DNA of 41,598 nucleotides from Candidatus Neomarinimicrobiota bacterium (lineage in GTDB: Bacteria; Fidelibacterota; UBA8477; JABMPR01): contig JADHUM010000033.1 of the NCBI GenBank assembly GCA_016784545.1, positions 1-41,598 of the forward strand, read 5' to 3'. The notes below the pieces were generated by a model. That model had not been told where the DNA came from, did not search any database, and worked only from the letters and a program-made list of their open reading frames with translations. Numbering within the stretch: the first letter of the stretch is position 1; each line of letters opens with the position of its first letter. The position numbers and the translations under genes were made by a program. Positions 34,625 to 41,598 of the stretch are shown piece by piece.

Positions 34625-34656
34625 AAAAAAACCGAATATTATTAATAACATTCGGT
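34625..34656 (-). terminator. Terminator-like hairpin directly before the PorV-type gene
   Basis: On the - strand a 7-bp stem ACCGAAT/ATTCGGT (34656-34650 with 34637-34631, interior largely A/T) is followed by seven T (34631-34625). The T-tract ends one base before an in-frame ATG, and the AGGAG site follows immediately. It lies downstream of the promoter, so it could act as an attenuator. Confidence 0.6.
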
Positions 34657-34659
34657 ATC

Positions 34660-34750
34660 AACTTTAAAAAAAGATTAACGCCAGGTTTCGTATTTTGTTT
34701 TCGGTGGATTCTCATCAAAAAATCCCAGTAACGTTTTCTCTCTTAAAGTT
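34660..34750 (-). promoter_or_regulatory. Structured leader upstream of the hairpin of the PorV-type gene
   Basis: The transcript between promoter and hairpin can close with an 8-bp helix AACTTTAA/TTAAAGTT (34750-34743 with 34667-34660). Inside it are AACG/CGTT (34735-34732 with 34680-34677) and GGATT/AATCC (34725-34721 with 34710-34706). I recognise no known riboswitch consensus. The stretch 34604-34918 holds no gene: only this leader, its promoter, and ~120 bases after the MlaF gene in which I see nothing clear. Confidence 0.35.
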
Positions 34751-34770
34751 CTCCTCTCGTAAAGCGGGCG

Positions 34771-34799
34771 AATATAGGTTTACACCTTTCGCTAATCAA
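34771..34799 (-). promoter_or_regulatory. Sigma-70-type promoter for the PorV-type gene run
   Basis: On the - strand, TTGATT (34799-34794), a 17-base spacer and TATATT (34776-34771). The expected start is near 34764, giving a leader of about 160 bases before the ATG at 34603. Confidence 0.55.
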
Positions 34800-34918
34800 C
34801 GGATTTCACAGTATTTAAGCCCTCAAGTGACCTGGATAACTCTATGATGAGCCGTGGAAAACCATGACTAATATCATATGTTGTGTCCATGTCATTTTTT
34901 GGGTGTTGATTCAAATTA

Positions 34919-35668
34919 TCACCTAAATTTTATATCTGCTTCTTCTTTATAGCCACTGATAAAATCCTGCACTGATTTTAGTTCTGACTTTCTCATCTCT
35001 TCGACGCTACCAACAAAGGAAAAGTTCCCCTGATCTAGCAAAACAATTTTATCTGCCAGAAAAAAGCCAGTGGGAATGTCATGTGTCACAATAATACTGG
35101 TCACATTTAAATCATCTTGCATTTCTTTTATCATGATGGCAATCTGAGCACTGGTAACTGGATCCAATCCAGTGGTAGGCTCATCATATAGAATGTATTT
35201 TGGTTTCATGGCCACTACACGAGCCAATCCAACACGTTTACGCATACCACCACTTAATTGTGACGGAAATTTATGACCCACATCCACCAGCCCCACTCGT
35301 TCCAGACTATCCTTGGTAATAGTATCAATTTCAGCATCAGAATGCCGATTATATGCTTTTAGGCCTATACCTACATTATCGTAAATATTCAGACTGTCGA
35401 ATAAGGCGGCTGATTGAAACAACATCCCAAATTTGAGACGACATTCACCGAGTTGTTTTTGATTGAGCGTACCGAGATCATCCCCATCGATATAGATATG
35501 TCCTGAATCAGGATATAGTAGACGGGTAATCAGCTTGAGAAGAACGCTTTTTCCTGTCCCACTTTTTCCCATGACCACGAGACTTTGGCCATCATCAACC
35601 TTTATACTGGCCCCAGACAGTACATTGAGATCGCCGAACGATTTATGGAGATTTTTAATTTCGATCAT
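34919..35668 (-). CDS. ABC transporter ATPase, MlaF type (orphan)
   Basis: 249 aa. Walker A GKSGTGKS (34-41), Q-loop GMLFQSAALFDSL, signature LSGGMRKRVGLAR (138-150), Walker B ILYDEPTTGLDP and the H-switch VTHD are intact. The FQSAALFDSLNIYDNVG segment and LSGGMRKRVGLARVVAMKP match MlaF/Ttg2A, the cytoplasmic ATPase that moves phospholipids between the membranes with MlaE and MlaD. Neither partner gene follows: after the stop there are ~315 bases without a gene. The partners would have to lie elsewhere. It is the last gene of the 41.5-34.9 kb operon, 36 bases after nrdR. Confidence 0.88.
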   Translation of the reverse strand: MIEIKNLHKSFGDLNVLSGASIKVDDGQSLVVMGKSGTGKSVLLKLITRLLYPDSGHIYIDGDDLGTLNQKQLGECRLKFGMLFQSAALFDSLNIYDNVGIGLKAYNRHSDAEIDTITKDSLERVGLVDVGHKFPSQLSGGMRKRVGLARVVAMKPKYILYDEPTTGLDPVTSAQIAIMIKEMQDDLNVTSIIVTHDIPTGFFLADKIVLLDQGNFSFVGSVEEMRKSELKSVQDFISGYKEEADIKFR

Positions 35669-35704
35669 ACCGATACATTTCTGAATCAGATCGTTTTCAT
35701 GGAT

Positions 35705-36148
35705 TTAGATGTCGTCCAATTCCGCTCTGAACTCTTTAACATCTTCGAATTTCCGATAAACACTGGCAAACCGGACATAGGCAATTTCATCAAGATCTTT
35801 CAGATGCTTCATTACCAGTTCGCCAACATCTTTTGCATGAACTTCAGAAGATCCAAAAGTATTTACATCCTGTATCACCAAATCTACAGTTTGACTCATC
35901 TGAGTACTGTTCACAGGTCTTTTGCTACATGCTATTGCTATACTTTTAAGAATTTTTTCACGGTCAAATGGTTCACGTCGCTGATTGCTTTTAATGACCA
36001 GCAAGGGTTGTGTCTCGACATATTCATAGGTTGTGAAACGGTATGAACAGCTCCCACACTCCCGACGACGTCGAATTGCACGACCATCCTGGGTGTGACG
36101 GGAATCAATTACTCGAGTATCACCCTGTTGACATTGTGGACAATTCAT
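35705..36148 (-). CDS. nrdR: Transcriptional repressor NrdR
   Basis: 147 aa, the standard length. Zinc ribbon at the N-terminus with Cys3/Cys6 (CPQC) and Cys31/Cys34 (CGSC), the basic RAIRRRREC segment between them, and then the ATP-cone domain (LVIKSNQRREPFDREKILKSIAIACSKRP...). It ends with VRFASVYRKFEDVKEF, highly typical. NrdR senses ATP/dATP and represses ribonucleotide reductase genes. It lies five bases after glyA; no nrd genes or NrdR boxes were found in the window. Confidence 0.96.
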   Translation of the reverse strand: MNCPQCQQGDTRVIDSRHTQDGRAIRRRRECGSCSYRFTTYEYVETQPLLVIKSNQRREPFDREKILKSIAIACSKRPVNSTQMSQTVDLVIQDVNTFGSSEVHAKDVGELVMKHLKDLDEIAYVRFASVYRKFEDVKEFRAELDDI

Positions 36149-36153
36149 ACGTT

Positions 36154-37452
36154 TTACTCGACATCCTGATAGTGAGGGAAGTCTTTGACAAGTCCCTGCA
36201 CCTTGGATCGGACTGATTGATTGACACTTTCATTGTCTGGGTCAGAAATCACATCATTGATATATCCTGCAATCAATTTCATCTCATTTTCCTTAAAACC
36301 ACGGGTGGTTAAGGCTGCAGTTCCAATGCGAATACCACTTGTAATGAGTGGGCTCCGCTGATCAAAGGGAACCATATTTTTATTGGTGGTCATCCCAGCA
36401 TCTTCCAGAAGACGCTCAGCCTTTTTGCCACTAATATTATTCGCAGTTAAATCAATAAGAAGTAAGTGGTTATCCGTTCCACCAGAGATCAGCTTAAAAC
36501 CATATTCATGGAGAGCAAGACCCAAGGCTTTTGCGTTAGAGATCACCTGCTTTGCATACGTTTTAAATGATGGTTCCAGTGCTTCTCCAAAGGCCACTGC
36601 CTTGGCAGCAATAACATGCATGAGCGGACCACCTTGAATGCCTGGCATCACAGTACTGTCCAGCAGCTCACTCATCATTTTGGTGCGACCACTTTTTGGA
36701 GCAACAATGCCGAATGAATTTTCAAAATCTTTGCCCATCATCACCAAGCCACCGCGGGGTCCACGAAGGGTTTTATGGGTGGTTGAGGTGACTACATGAC
36801 AGTGTGGCATGGGACTAGGATGCTCCCCGGCTGCAATCAATCCTGCGGGATGAGCAACATCAGCCATGAGAAAGGCACCAACTTCATCTGCAATCTCTCT
36901 AAATAATTTAAAATCATAGTGTCTGGGGTATGCAGAACCACCAGCTATGATCATTTTGGGTCCATGCTTTTTAGCCTGGTCACGAACCATATCATAATCG
37001 ATGTAGCCTGTTTCAGCGTTCACACCATAGGCAACTATCTTGTAAAATTTACCTGAGAAATTGACATGGGAGCCATGGGTCAAATGGCCGCCATGGGATA
37101 AATCCATACCAAGGACTGTGTCTCCAGGATTCACCAAGGTGAAATATACGGACATGTTTGCCTGGCTGCCAGAATGGGGTTGGACATTAGCATATTCAGC
37201 ATCAAAAAGTTGCTTGACGCGGTCTCTGGCAAGATTTTCAGCAGTATCTACGGCCTCACAACCACCATAGTATCGTTTCCCAGGATACCCCTCCGCATAT
37301 TTATTTGTCATCACGCTGCCTGCTGCCTGTAAAACAGCTTTACTAACGAAATTTTCTGAAGCGATTAACTCTAAGGTTTCGTTTTCACGATCGCGTTCTG
37401 CCATAATTGCAGCGTATATGGCTGGATCAGACGTTTTTAGCTCATTCAGCAT
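36154..37452 (-). CDS. glyA: Serine hydroxymethyltransferase
   Basis: 432 aa from the ATG at 37452, preceded by GAGG at five bases; the frame extends to a TTG at 37476 within rpiB. A PLP enzyme that interconverts serine and glycine and loads one-carbon units on tetrahydrofolate. Seen: [38 protein letters not shown], the PLP-ring segment [12 protein letters not shown] (198-209), and [13 protein letters not shown] with the Schiff-base Lys227. It overlaps the rpiB stop by 11 bases, so the two are translationally coupled. Confidence 0.97.
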   Translation of the reverse strand: MLNELKTSDPAIYAAIMAERDRENETLELIASENFVSKAVLQAAGSVMTNKYAEGYPGKRYYGGCEAVDTAENLARDRVKQLFDAEYANVQPHSGSQANMSVYFTLVNPGDTVLGMDLSHGGHLTHGSHVNFSGKFYKIVAYGVNAETGYIDYDMVRDQAKKHGPKMIIAGGSAYPRHYDFKLFREIADEVGAFLMADVAHPAGLIAAGEHPSPMPHCHVVTSTTHKTLRGPRGGLVMMGKDFENSFGIVAPKSGRTKMMSELLDSTVMPGIQGGPLMHVIAAKAVAFGEALEPSFKTYAKQVISNAKALGLALHEYGFKLISGGTDNHLLLIDLTANNISGKKAERLLEDAGMTTNKNMVPFDQRSPLITSGIRIGTAALTTRGFKENEMKLIAGYINDVISDPDNESVNQSVRSKVQGLVKDFPHYQDVE

Positions 37453-37894
37453 CTTGACCTCGAGAATTTTGCTCAATTTTGTTAAGTCTTATTGCATGTC
37501 TGTCACCCTCCCACTCTGTGGTTAACCAGACTGAGAGAATGCTTTTCATTGATTCTATAGATTGTGTTCTGGCACCCAGACAGAGGACATTTGCGTCATT
37601 GTGAAGTCGACTAAGTGTAGCCAACTCCTCATTGCAGCAGAGGGCTGCCCGAATGCCCTTATAACGATTTGCAGCTATGGACATACCAATACCAGTACCA
37701 CATATCAATATCCCGCACTGAGCCTCACCGGATTGAACTTTTTGGCTTACCCTGGCAGCAAAGTCAGGATAATCAACAGAATCCAGATTGTGAGTCCCTT
37801 CATCGATGATATCATGCCCGATTGACTTGAGATAGTGAACCAGCTCGGTCTTTGCATCAAAAGCGGCATGATCACAACCAATGACAAGTTTCAT
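37442..37894 (-). CDS. rpiB: Ribose 5-phosphate isomerase B
   Basis: 150 aa. It interconverts ribose-5-phosphate and ribulose-5-phosphate. It starts [15 protein letters not shown] with the GCDHAA signature. [38 protein letters not shown] and [11 protein letters not shown] are all family blocks, including the catalytic Cys in CGTGIG. rpiB beside glyA is a frequent bacterial pairing. It lies 12 bases after the TPR lipoprotein gene. Confidence 0.96.
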   Translation of the reverse strand: MKLVIGCDHAAFDAKTELVHYLKSIGHDIIDEGTHNLDSVDYPDFAARVSQKVQSGEAQCGILICGTGIGMSIAANRYKGIRAALCCNEELATLSRLHNDANVLCLGARTQSIESMKSILSVWLTTEWEGDRHAIRLNKIEQNSRGQDAE

Positions 37895-37906
37895 AGCCGA
37901 CCTATT

Positions 37907-39181
37907 TTAGCCTTTGGGAGCCGTGACACTACGTTTTAGCCAGGAATAACATTCCTTCCTGGGTTTAGCTTTACCGCCTTTAACGTATTCATCTCGATTG
38001 AAGAACCAGTCACCCTGTTGTGGAATACGAGCTTCTTTTAGAAAATCAATTTTATTGGCCGCTTTAAAATAGCCATTTGATTTTGCAGTTAAATAATCTT
38101 CGTACGCCATCATAAATACCAGTTTGTCATCAAAATCTGGAACAGAACCAGCACATGCTACACCCACGGCTTCAAATACAGAAGCACGGTTGGCATAGGT
38201 CTGACCATTTCTGGAATCCATTTTAATGGCTTTATCGGCCCATGACATGGCTGATTTGAGTTGGCCGTCCTCTATGTAAGCCTGTGTCATATCAAAGTAG
38301 ATACGGACATCTTCAGGATTAGCAGTATTTAATTTTTGCAGCCAGCTGATAACTGTTTTTGTTTGACCCAATTCACGATATGCTTCAACAAGATCTTTCA
38401 TGATGTTTGTCATACCTGGCGAAATAGTTAGAATACCTTCCAGAACTTTGATAGCGGTATCATTTTCACCATCATTTCGCAGTACTCGGACATAGTCCTG
38501 AGCATTGGAAATATTATCGGGATTCTTTCTATACTCTTCCTCAATGAAACCACGGACATCACCACCCTGAGCCTCTATGGATTCACGAACAATATTTCTC
38601 AAGTTTTTACTATCAGGGTTGGTAGCTAGAAGATGTTCGGCAATGTCTTTTGCTTCAGGATACATTCCAAATTTAATGTAGTCCTCTGCAAGTTCTTCAC
38701 CCAATACAGAATCTTGAGGGAAAGCTGCATACATATCAACTTTAGCCTGTAGCAATGCGTCTTCATCATCCATCAATTTCAAGGTGAATAATTTATTTTC
38801 CCACAAGTATTTGTTGGTGGGGATAACTGCAAGGCCCTCATCGTAATAAATCATGGCAGTATCTAGATGGTCTAATTCGCGATAGGAGTTACCCATATAG
38901 ACATAAACATTTTGAGCCATTTGTTCATCGACACACTCATATTCGAACAATTTCTTATAATTAAACAAGGCATCTGGATAGGCTTTATTCTTGTAGTACT
39001 CTGTTGCAAAACTTAAGTGTTTCATACAGTAGCGGGAATTTGCTTTGCGCACGGAATCTTTGCGTGCTTTTTCCATGGCAGCCAATTCTTCAGCTGTGGC
39101 TTGTGGAGGCATACATGCTGACAAGACCATTGTAAATAGCATGATGCCCATAGTAATAATTGATACAACTTTTAACTTCAT
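37907..39181 (-). CDS. Tetratricopeptide repeat lipoprotein
   Basis: 424 aa. Lipoprotein signal with LSAC (Cys23), then a charged linker and about eight TPR-like helix pairs, for example FATEYYKNKAYPDALFNYKKLFEYE, VYMGNSYRELDHLDTAMIYYDEGLAVIP, YVRVLRNDGENDTAIKVLEGILTISP, LVEAYRELGQTKTVISWLQKLNTANP and FDMTQAYIEDGQLKSAMSWADKAIKMD. The C-terminus (about 340-424) departs from the repeats and has Cys residues (VACAGS, RKECYSW). It is probably a periplasmic scaffold attached to a membrane. No specific function can be given. It is co-transcribed with the barrel protein ten bases upstream. Confidence 0.82.
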   Translation of the reverse strand: MKLKVVSIITMGIMLFTMVLSACMPPQATAEELAAMEKARKDSVRKANSRYCMKHLSFATEYYKNKAYPDALFNYKKLFEYECVDEQMAQNVYVYMGNSYRELDHLDTAMIYYDEGLAVIPTNKYLWENKLFTLKLMDDEDALLQAKVDMYAAFPQDSVLGEELAEDYIKFGMYPEAKDIAEHLLATNPDSKNLRNIVRESIEAQGGDVRGFIEEEYRKNPDNISNAQDYVRVLRNDGENDTAIKVLEGILTISPGMTNIMKDLVEAYRELGQTKTVISWLQKLNTANPEDVRIYFDMTQAYIEDGQLKSAMSWADKAIKMDSRNGQTYANRASVFEAVGVACAGSVPDFDDKLVFMMAYEDYLTAKSNGYFKAANKIDFLKEARIPQQGDWFFNRDEYVKGGKAKPRKECYSWLKRSVTAPKG

Positions 39182-39191
39182 GAGTTAACCC

Positions 39192-40367
39192 TCATCTTCT
39201 TTTAACTTTTTTGAACCACATATCATTAATTTGAATTCCAAATTTCATACGAGCGAAAAGCTCATCAGGCAGACTTTCATCCCCTCCACGAGATCCGAAT
39301 TCCCCAGAAATCTCAAATAGACTTCTTCCATTCCTCAGAGCGAGGTTGGCACCAGAAATCAGTGAATATTCGTATATCATATTGCCATTGTCTGGTGACA
39401 GATAATAATTTTTGATTGATACCCCAGCCTGCCAACCGGTTCTTTTGGTCCAGTAACGTGAGGTTCTATCGGTAGGTAATTTTTGCCGGGAGAGTTGAAA
39501 AGATGCAACTGGTATAGTACTCCATCCAGCTGGTAGTGCGAATACTCTGGCTTCCGAGAAACCAGATTCGCTGAATAGTTGCTGTGCAATACCTGCCATA
39601 AAATTAACGTTTTTTGAGTGATGGTAGATGACACCAAATTTAATTGTGGTTGGCCAGGCTTTCAGCTCCTCATCTATTTCTGCAAAGGCATCAGATCCAG
39701 CCAGACTATCCCTACCGGAAAGTGTAGGTTTGTCGAAAGGGATATTAACTGTTAACCCTAGCGAGACTTTTTCTCTCACATTGGAAATAATTCCACCTTC
39801 AATACTATTTCCGGAGATGTCACCCTTTATTACGTACATATCTTGAATATCATCAGTCAGAATCGTGAATTCGCGTCTTATTTGACCCTGAAATTTATGC
39901 AACTTGAGCCCTAACTTCATACTGGGAGAGAGTGCATATCCAAGACCCAGATGAAAATCCCAAATTCCTCCAATTGATTGTTCTGAGAAAGAACCCATGT
40001 CCAGACTAGATTCATATCCAGAGGCAAAATCAGAGATTGCATGGGTTCCAAGACTCATCCCAAATCGCTTTCCCACTGGAATTGTAACAAAGACCTGTTC
40101 AAGCCGGGTTTTGTTAGACACGATATTGTCAATTGATCTAAATTCTGAACCCAAACTTACCCCAAAATGTACACGGTTCGAGCTGCTCAATGCAGCAGGA
40201 TTGTGTATAGTGATGCGGGTGGAGTCCTCGAGGGCCACTACACCGTGACCAAGGCTGCTCCCCAGGGGGTCTGTTGTTGGATATATATCACCATAACCCA
40301 GCCGGTAGTAAGCAGATTGCCCCATGAGGGAAATTGCCAGAAAAAGTATGAGTATCAGCTTCCTCAT
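39192..40367 (-). CDS. Outer-membrane beta-barrel protein, unknown function
   Basis: 391 aa. Signal peptide MRKLILILFLAISLMG. The mature protein alternates amphipathic strands with polar turns throughout. Near the start is SLGHGVVALEDSTRITIHNPAALSSSNRVHFGVSLGSE, the asparagine-proline-alanine (NPA) pattern seen in FadL/PorV-like barrels. The C-terminus ends MRFGIQ-type strands and then a basic FKKVKRR tail, rather than a terminal Phe. It is probably a transport or assembly barrel in the outer membrane. Its ATG overlaps the upstream lipoprotein stop by four bases, suggesting a lipoprotein-barrel pair. Confidence 0.75.
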   Translation of the reverse strand: MRKLILILFLAISLMGQSAYYRLGYGDIYPTTDPLGSSLGHGVVALEDSTRITIHNPAALSSSNRVHFGVSLGSEFRSIDNIVSNKTRLEQVFVTIPVGKRFGMSLGTHAISDFASGYESSLDMGSFSEQSIGGIWDFHLGLGYALSPSMKLGLKLHKFQGQIRREFTILTDDIQDMYVIKGDISGNSIEGGIISNVREKVSLGLTVNIPFDKPTLSGRDSLAGSDAFAEIDEELKAWPTTIKFGVIYHHSKNVNFMAGIAQQLFSESGFSEARVFALPAGWSTIPVASFQLSRQKLPTDRTSRYWTKRTGWQAGVSIKNYYLSPDNGNMIYEYSLISGANLALRNGRSLFEISGEFGSRGGDESLPDELFARMKFGIQINDMWFKKVKRR

Positions 40368-41479
40368 GGTCGCACCGCCAGGGAAGATTTAACATAAAGA
40401 GCTGAAGCACTGGCATCTTTTGAGATTGCCAGAAATCCAGGGGAGTAACCGGAATTCGTAGGCTTCAATATCAATTCTATTACATCTTCTTTATCATCTA
40501 TGGCTGATTGAATAACATCCTTCACCTGATTGCTATTGTACCCATCCCCTCCATATTCAATAGTAGCTGACAACCCTGAGTTAGGGTCTTCAACAATCAT
40601 ACTAAATCTGAAAACACTATCAGTACTATAAAGAGATGAAGCCATATCATCAATTGCAGGCAGAACACTGGAAGAAAGAACGTGCTGGATTGTATCTCCG
40701 CCAAACATGAATCCTTGGAGATCAAGTGTCATGATAAGTGAATCATTCTTTAGTTGACTGATATAATCGAATTGCGATCGATCAAAAACCCCAGATTTCT
40801 CAATTAAATGCATATAGAGCGTATCGGCATCAAAGGTTATAAAAGTCGCACTGTCGTCCCCAGCCGTATCAGGTTCATGAAAGAAAAAGTTTAATAGTGG
40901 TCTTGAAACAGAGCCACCCCCATAAAATGAAGAGAGGTATTCTGTAGTCGCAGGAAAAATACCCAGACTAGCGGTGGTATCACCCTCAGTTATGAGACCA
41001 GAGGGTAAAGTATACTTCCAGGAATTACTACCGCCAGAAACATTCATAGAATCTGTGCCAAGAAAATTGCCATAGCTGGAGCTTTCCAAGTCTATAGTTT
41101 GATCCATGGTTTCGTAATAGCCAAAGTTTAAATAAGTCGAAGCGATTGTGTCAGCCCCATTCTCAGGATAAGTCAAAAAATGGTTTACCAGGAATTGGAT
41201 ACTATCCACACCGGCGATATCCAAGGATGTGTCGGAGAAGACAAAGTCAACTGTAAAACCTGATTTATAGTATTGTGTTTCACCAACCCAGGCTCTGAAA
41301 TGTGATCCCCATTCAATCTCAGCAGCTCGTGATTCAGTCGCCGTAACGTTGTTAAGGGTATCTTCAGTAAATGAGAATGGGTTGTAGACAAAGCTAGCAT
41401 TGTCATAGGATAATGGTTCATCACACGACCACAAAAAAAGTGCGGTGATAAGAACTGCGAAAGGAATCCGGATTTTCAT
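40364..41479 (-). CDS. Envelope lipoprotein, unknown function
   Basis: 371 aa from the ATG at 41479, fixed by AAAGGGG four bases upstream and by the lipobox LWSC (Cys19); the frame remains open 12 codons further through the hairpin. The mature protein is rich in Asp, Ser, Thr and Tyr and in alternating hydrophobics (e.g. YYKSGFTVDFVFSDTSLDIAGVDSIQF), suggesting a beta-sandwich fold. No cysteine other than the lipid-bearing one and no catalytic motif is evident. I do not recognise a family. It is the first gene of a seven-gene operon and overlaps the barrel gene that follows. A surface or periplasmic partner of that barrel is a reasonable inference. Confidence 0.75.
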   Translation of the reverse strand: MKIRIPFAVLITALFLWSCDEPLSYDNASFVYNPFSFTEDTLNNVTATESRAAEIEWGSHFRAWVGETQYYKSGFTVDFVFSDTSLDIAGVDSIQFLVNHFLTYPENGADTIASTYLNFGYYETMDQTIDLESSSYGNFLGTDSMNVSGGSNSWKYTLPSGLITEGDTTASLGIFPATTEYLSSFYGGGSVSRPLLNFFFHEPDTAGDDSATFITFDADTLYMHLIEKSGVFDRSQFDYISQLKNDSLIMTLDLQGFMFGGDTIQHVLSSSVLPAIDDMASSLYSTDSVFRFSMIVEDPNSGLSATIEYGGDGYNSNQVKDVIQSAIDDKEDVIELILKPTNSGYSPGFLAISKDASASALYVKSSLAVRP

Positions 41480-41489
41480 AAGCCCCTTT

Positions 41490-41523
41490 AAAAAAAGAGT
41501 TAAGCGATCAAACACTTAACTCT
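41490..41523 (-). terminator. Terminator-like hairpin directly before the lipoprotein gene
   Basis: On the - strand a perfect 9-bp stem AGAGTTAAG/CTTAACTCT (41523-41515 with 41504-41496) with a ten-base loop is followed by seven T (41496-41490). The ribosome binding site AAAGGGG starts at the end of the T-tract, leaving no room for a promoter between. It is either an attenuator or the terminator of a gene beyond the window that is read through. Confidence 0.65.
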
Positions 41524-41598
41524 GTTGGTTTAGAGTCAACACTGTCAATATTCAGAGTTTTAATTCTCAACTCCAAAGAATGTTTCCAATTCCAAATT

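Overview
The window reads as chromosomal DNA from a Gram-negative bacterium of the Fibrobacteres-Chlorobi-Bacteroidetes (FCB) side of the tree. A Marinimicrobia/SAR406-like lineage is my best guess, but it is unproven. Support comes from a PorV/PorQ-type barrel beside a protein with a type IX-like C-terminal sorting domain, a gluzincin/propeller/barrel fusion, a DUF5683-like protein, several outer-membrane lipoproteins, and hrcA-grpE-dnaJ in one unit. Coding density is very high, most genes overlap or abut, and TTG starts are frequent. I see no rRNA, tRNA, CRISPR array, prophage or complete insertion sequence.

Layout. (1) 1-134 is the 3' end of a group II intron on the + strand (domains V and VI), ending 13 bases from the stop of the neighbouring gene. 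(2) 148-6674 holds a phosphodiester-glycosidase lipoprotein, an EamA exporter, an NAD-type malic enzyme, an OFA-type MFS carrier (the only + gene here) behind a sigma-54-like promoter, and the tRNA methylthiotransferase MtaB. (3) 6854-12786 is a + strand operon: a 72-aa membrane protein, a sodium:solute symporter, a secreted EEP-family phosphoesterase, and glgA-glgC for glycogen synthesis. (4) 12872-34603 is about 22 kb of - strand genes, nearly all overlapping. In transcription order they are PorV-like, a protease-dead M6-like protein with sorting domain, a gluzincin-barrel protein, DUF5683-like, BamD-like, NadD, a CaCA exchanger, a methyltransferase, FtsE, FtsX, HrcA, GrpE, DnaJ, a ComEA-like HhH protein, a 743-aa membrane-anchored repeat protein, a PilM-like protein, a PilN/O-like protein, RsmD, CoaD and an FmdB-type zinc ribbon. 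(5) 34919-41479 is a second - strand operon: lipoprotein, barrel protein, TPR lipoprotein, RpiB, GlyA, NrdR and an orphan MlaF-type ATPase.

How the genes work together. The 25.8-34.6 kb block looks like an envelope and secretion set. The 14.2-19.0 kb block (HhH protein, 743-aa protein, PilM-like, PilN/O-like) looks like the inner-membrane platform of a type IV pilus or type II secretion machine, but with no pilin, motor ATPase or secretin nearby. It is my main candidate for an undescribed system. The heat-shock trio, FtsEX, CoaD/NadD, GlyA/RpiB/NrdR and malic enzyme are housekeeping. GlgAC points to carbon storage.

Regulation. Two outer-membrane genes have a terminator-like hairpin plus T-tract wedged directly in front of the ribosome binding site, an arrangement that suggests attenuation. 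hrcA lacks a CIRCE operator and seems to have a promoter that would give a near-leaderless mRNA. All calls are by reading; no database search was possible.
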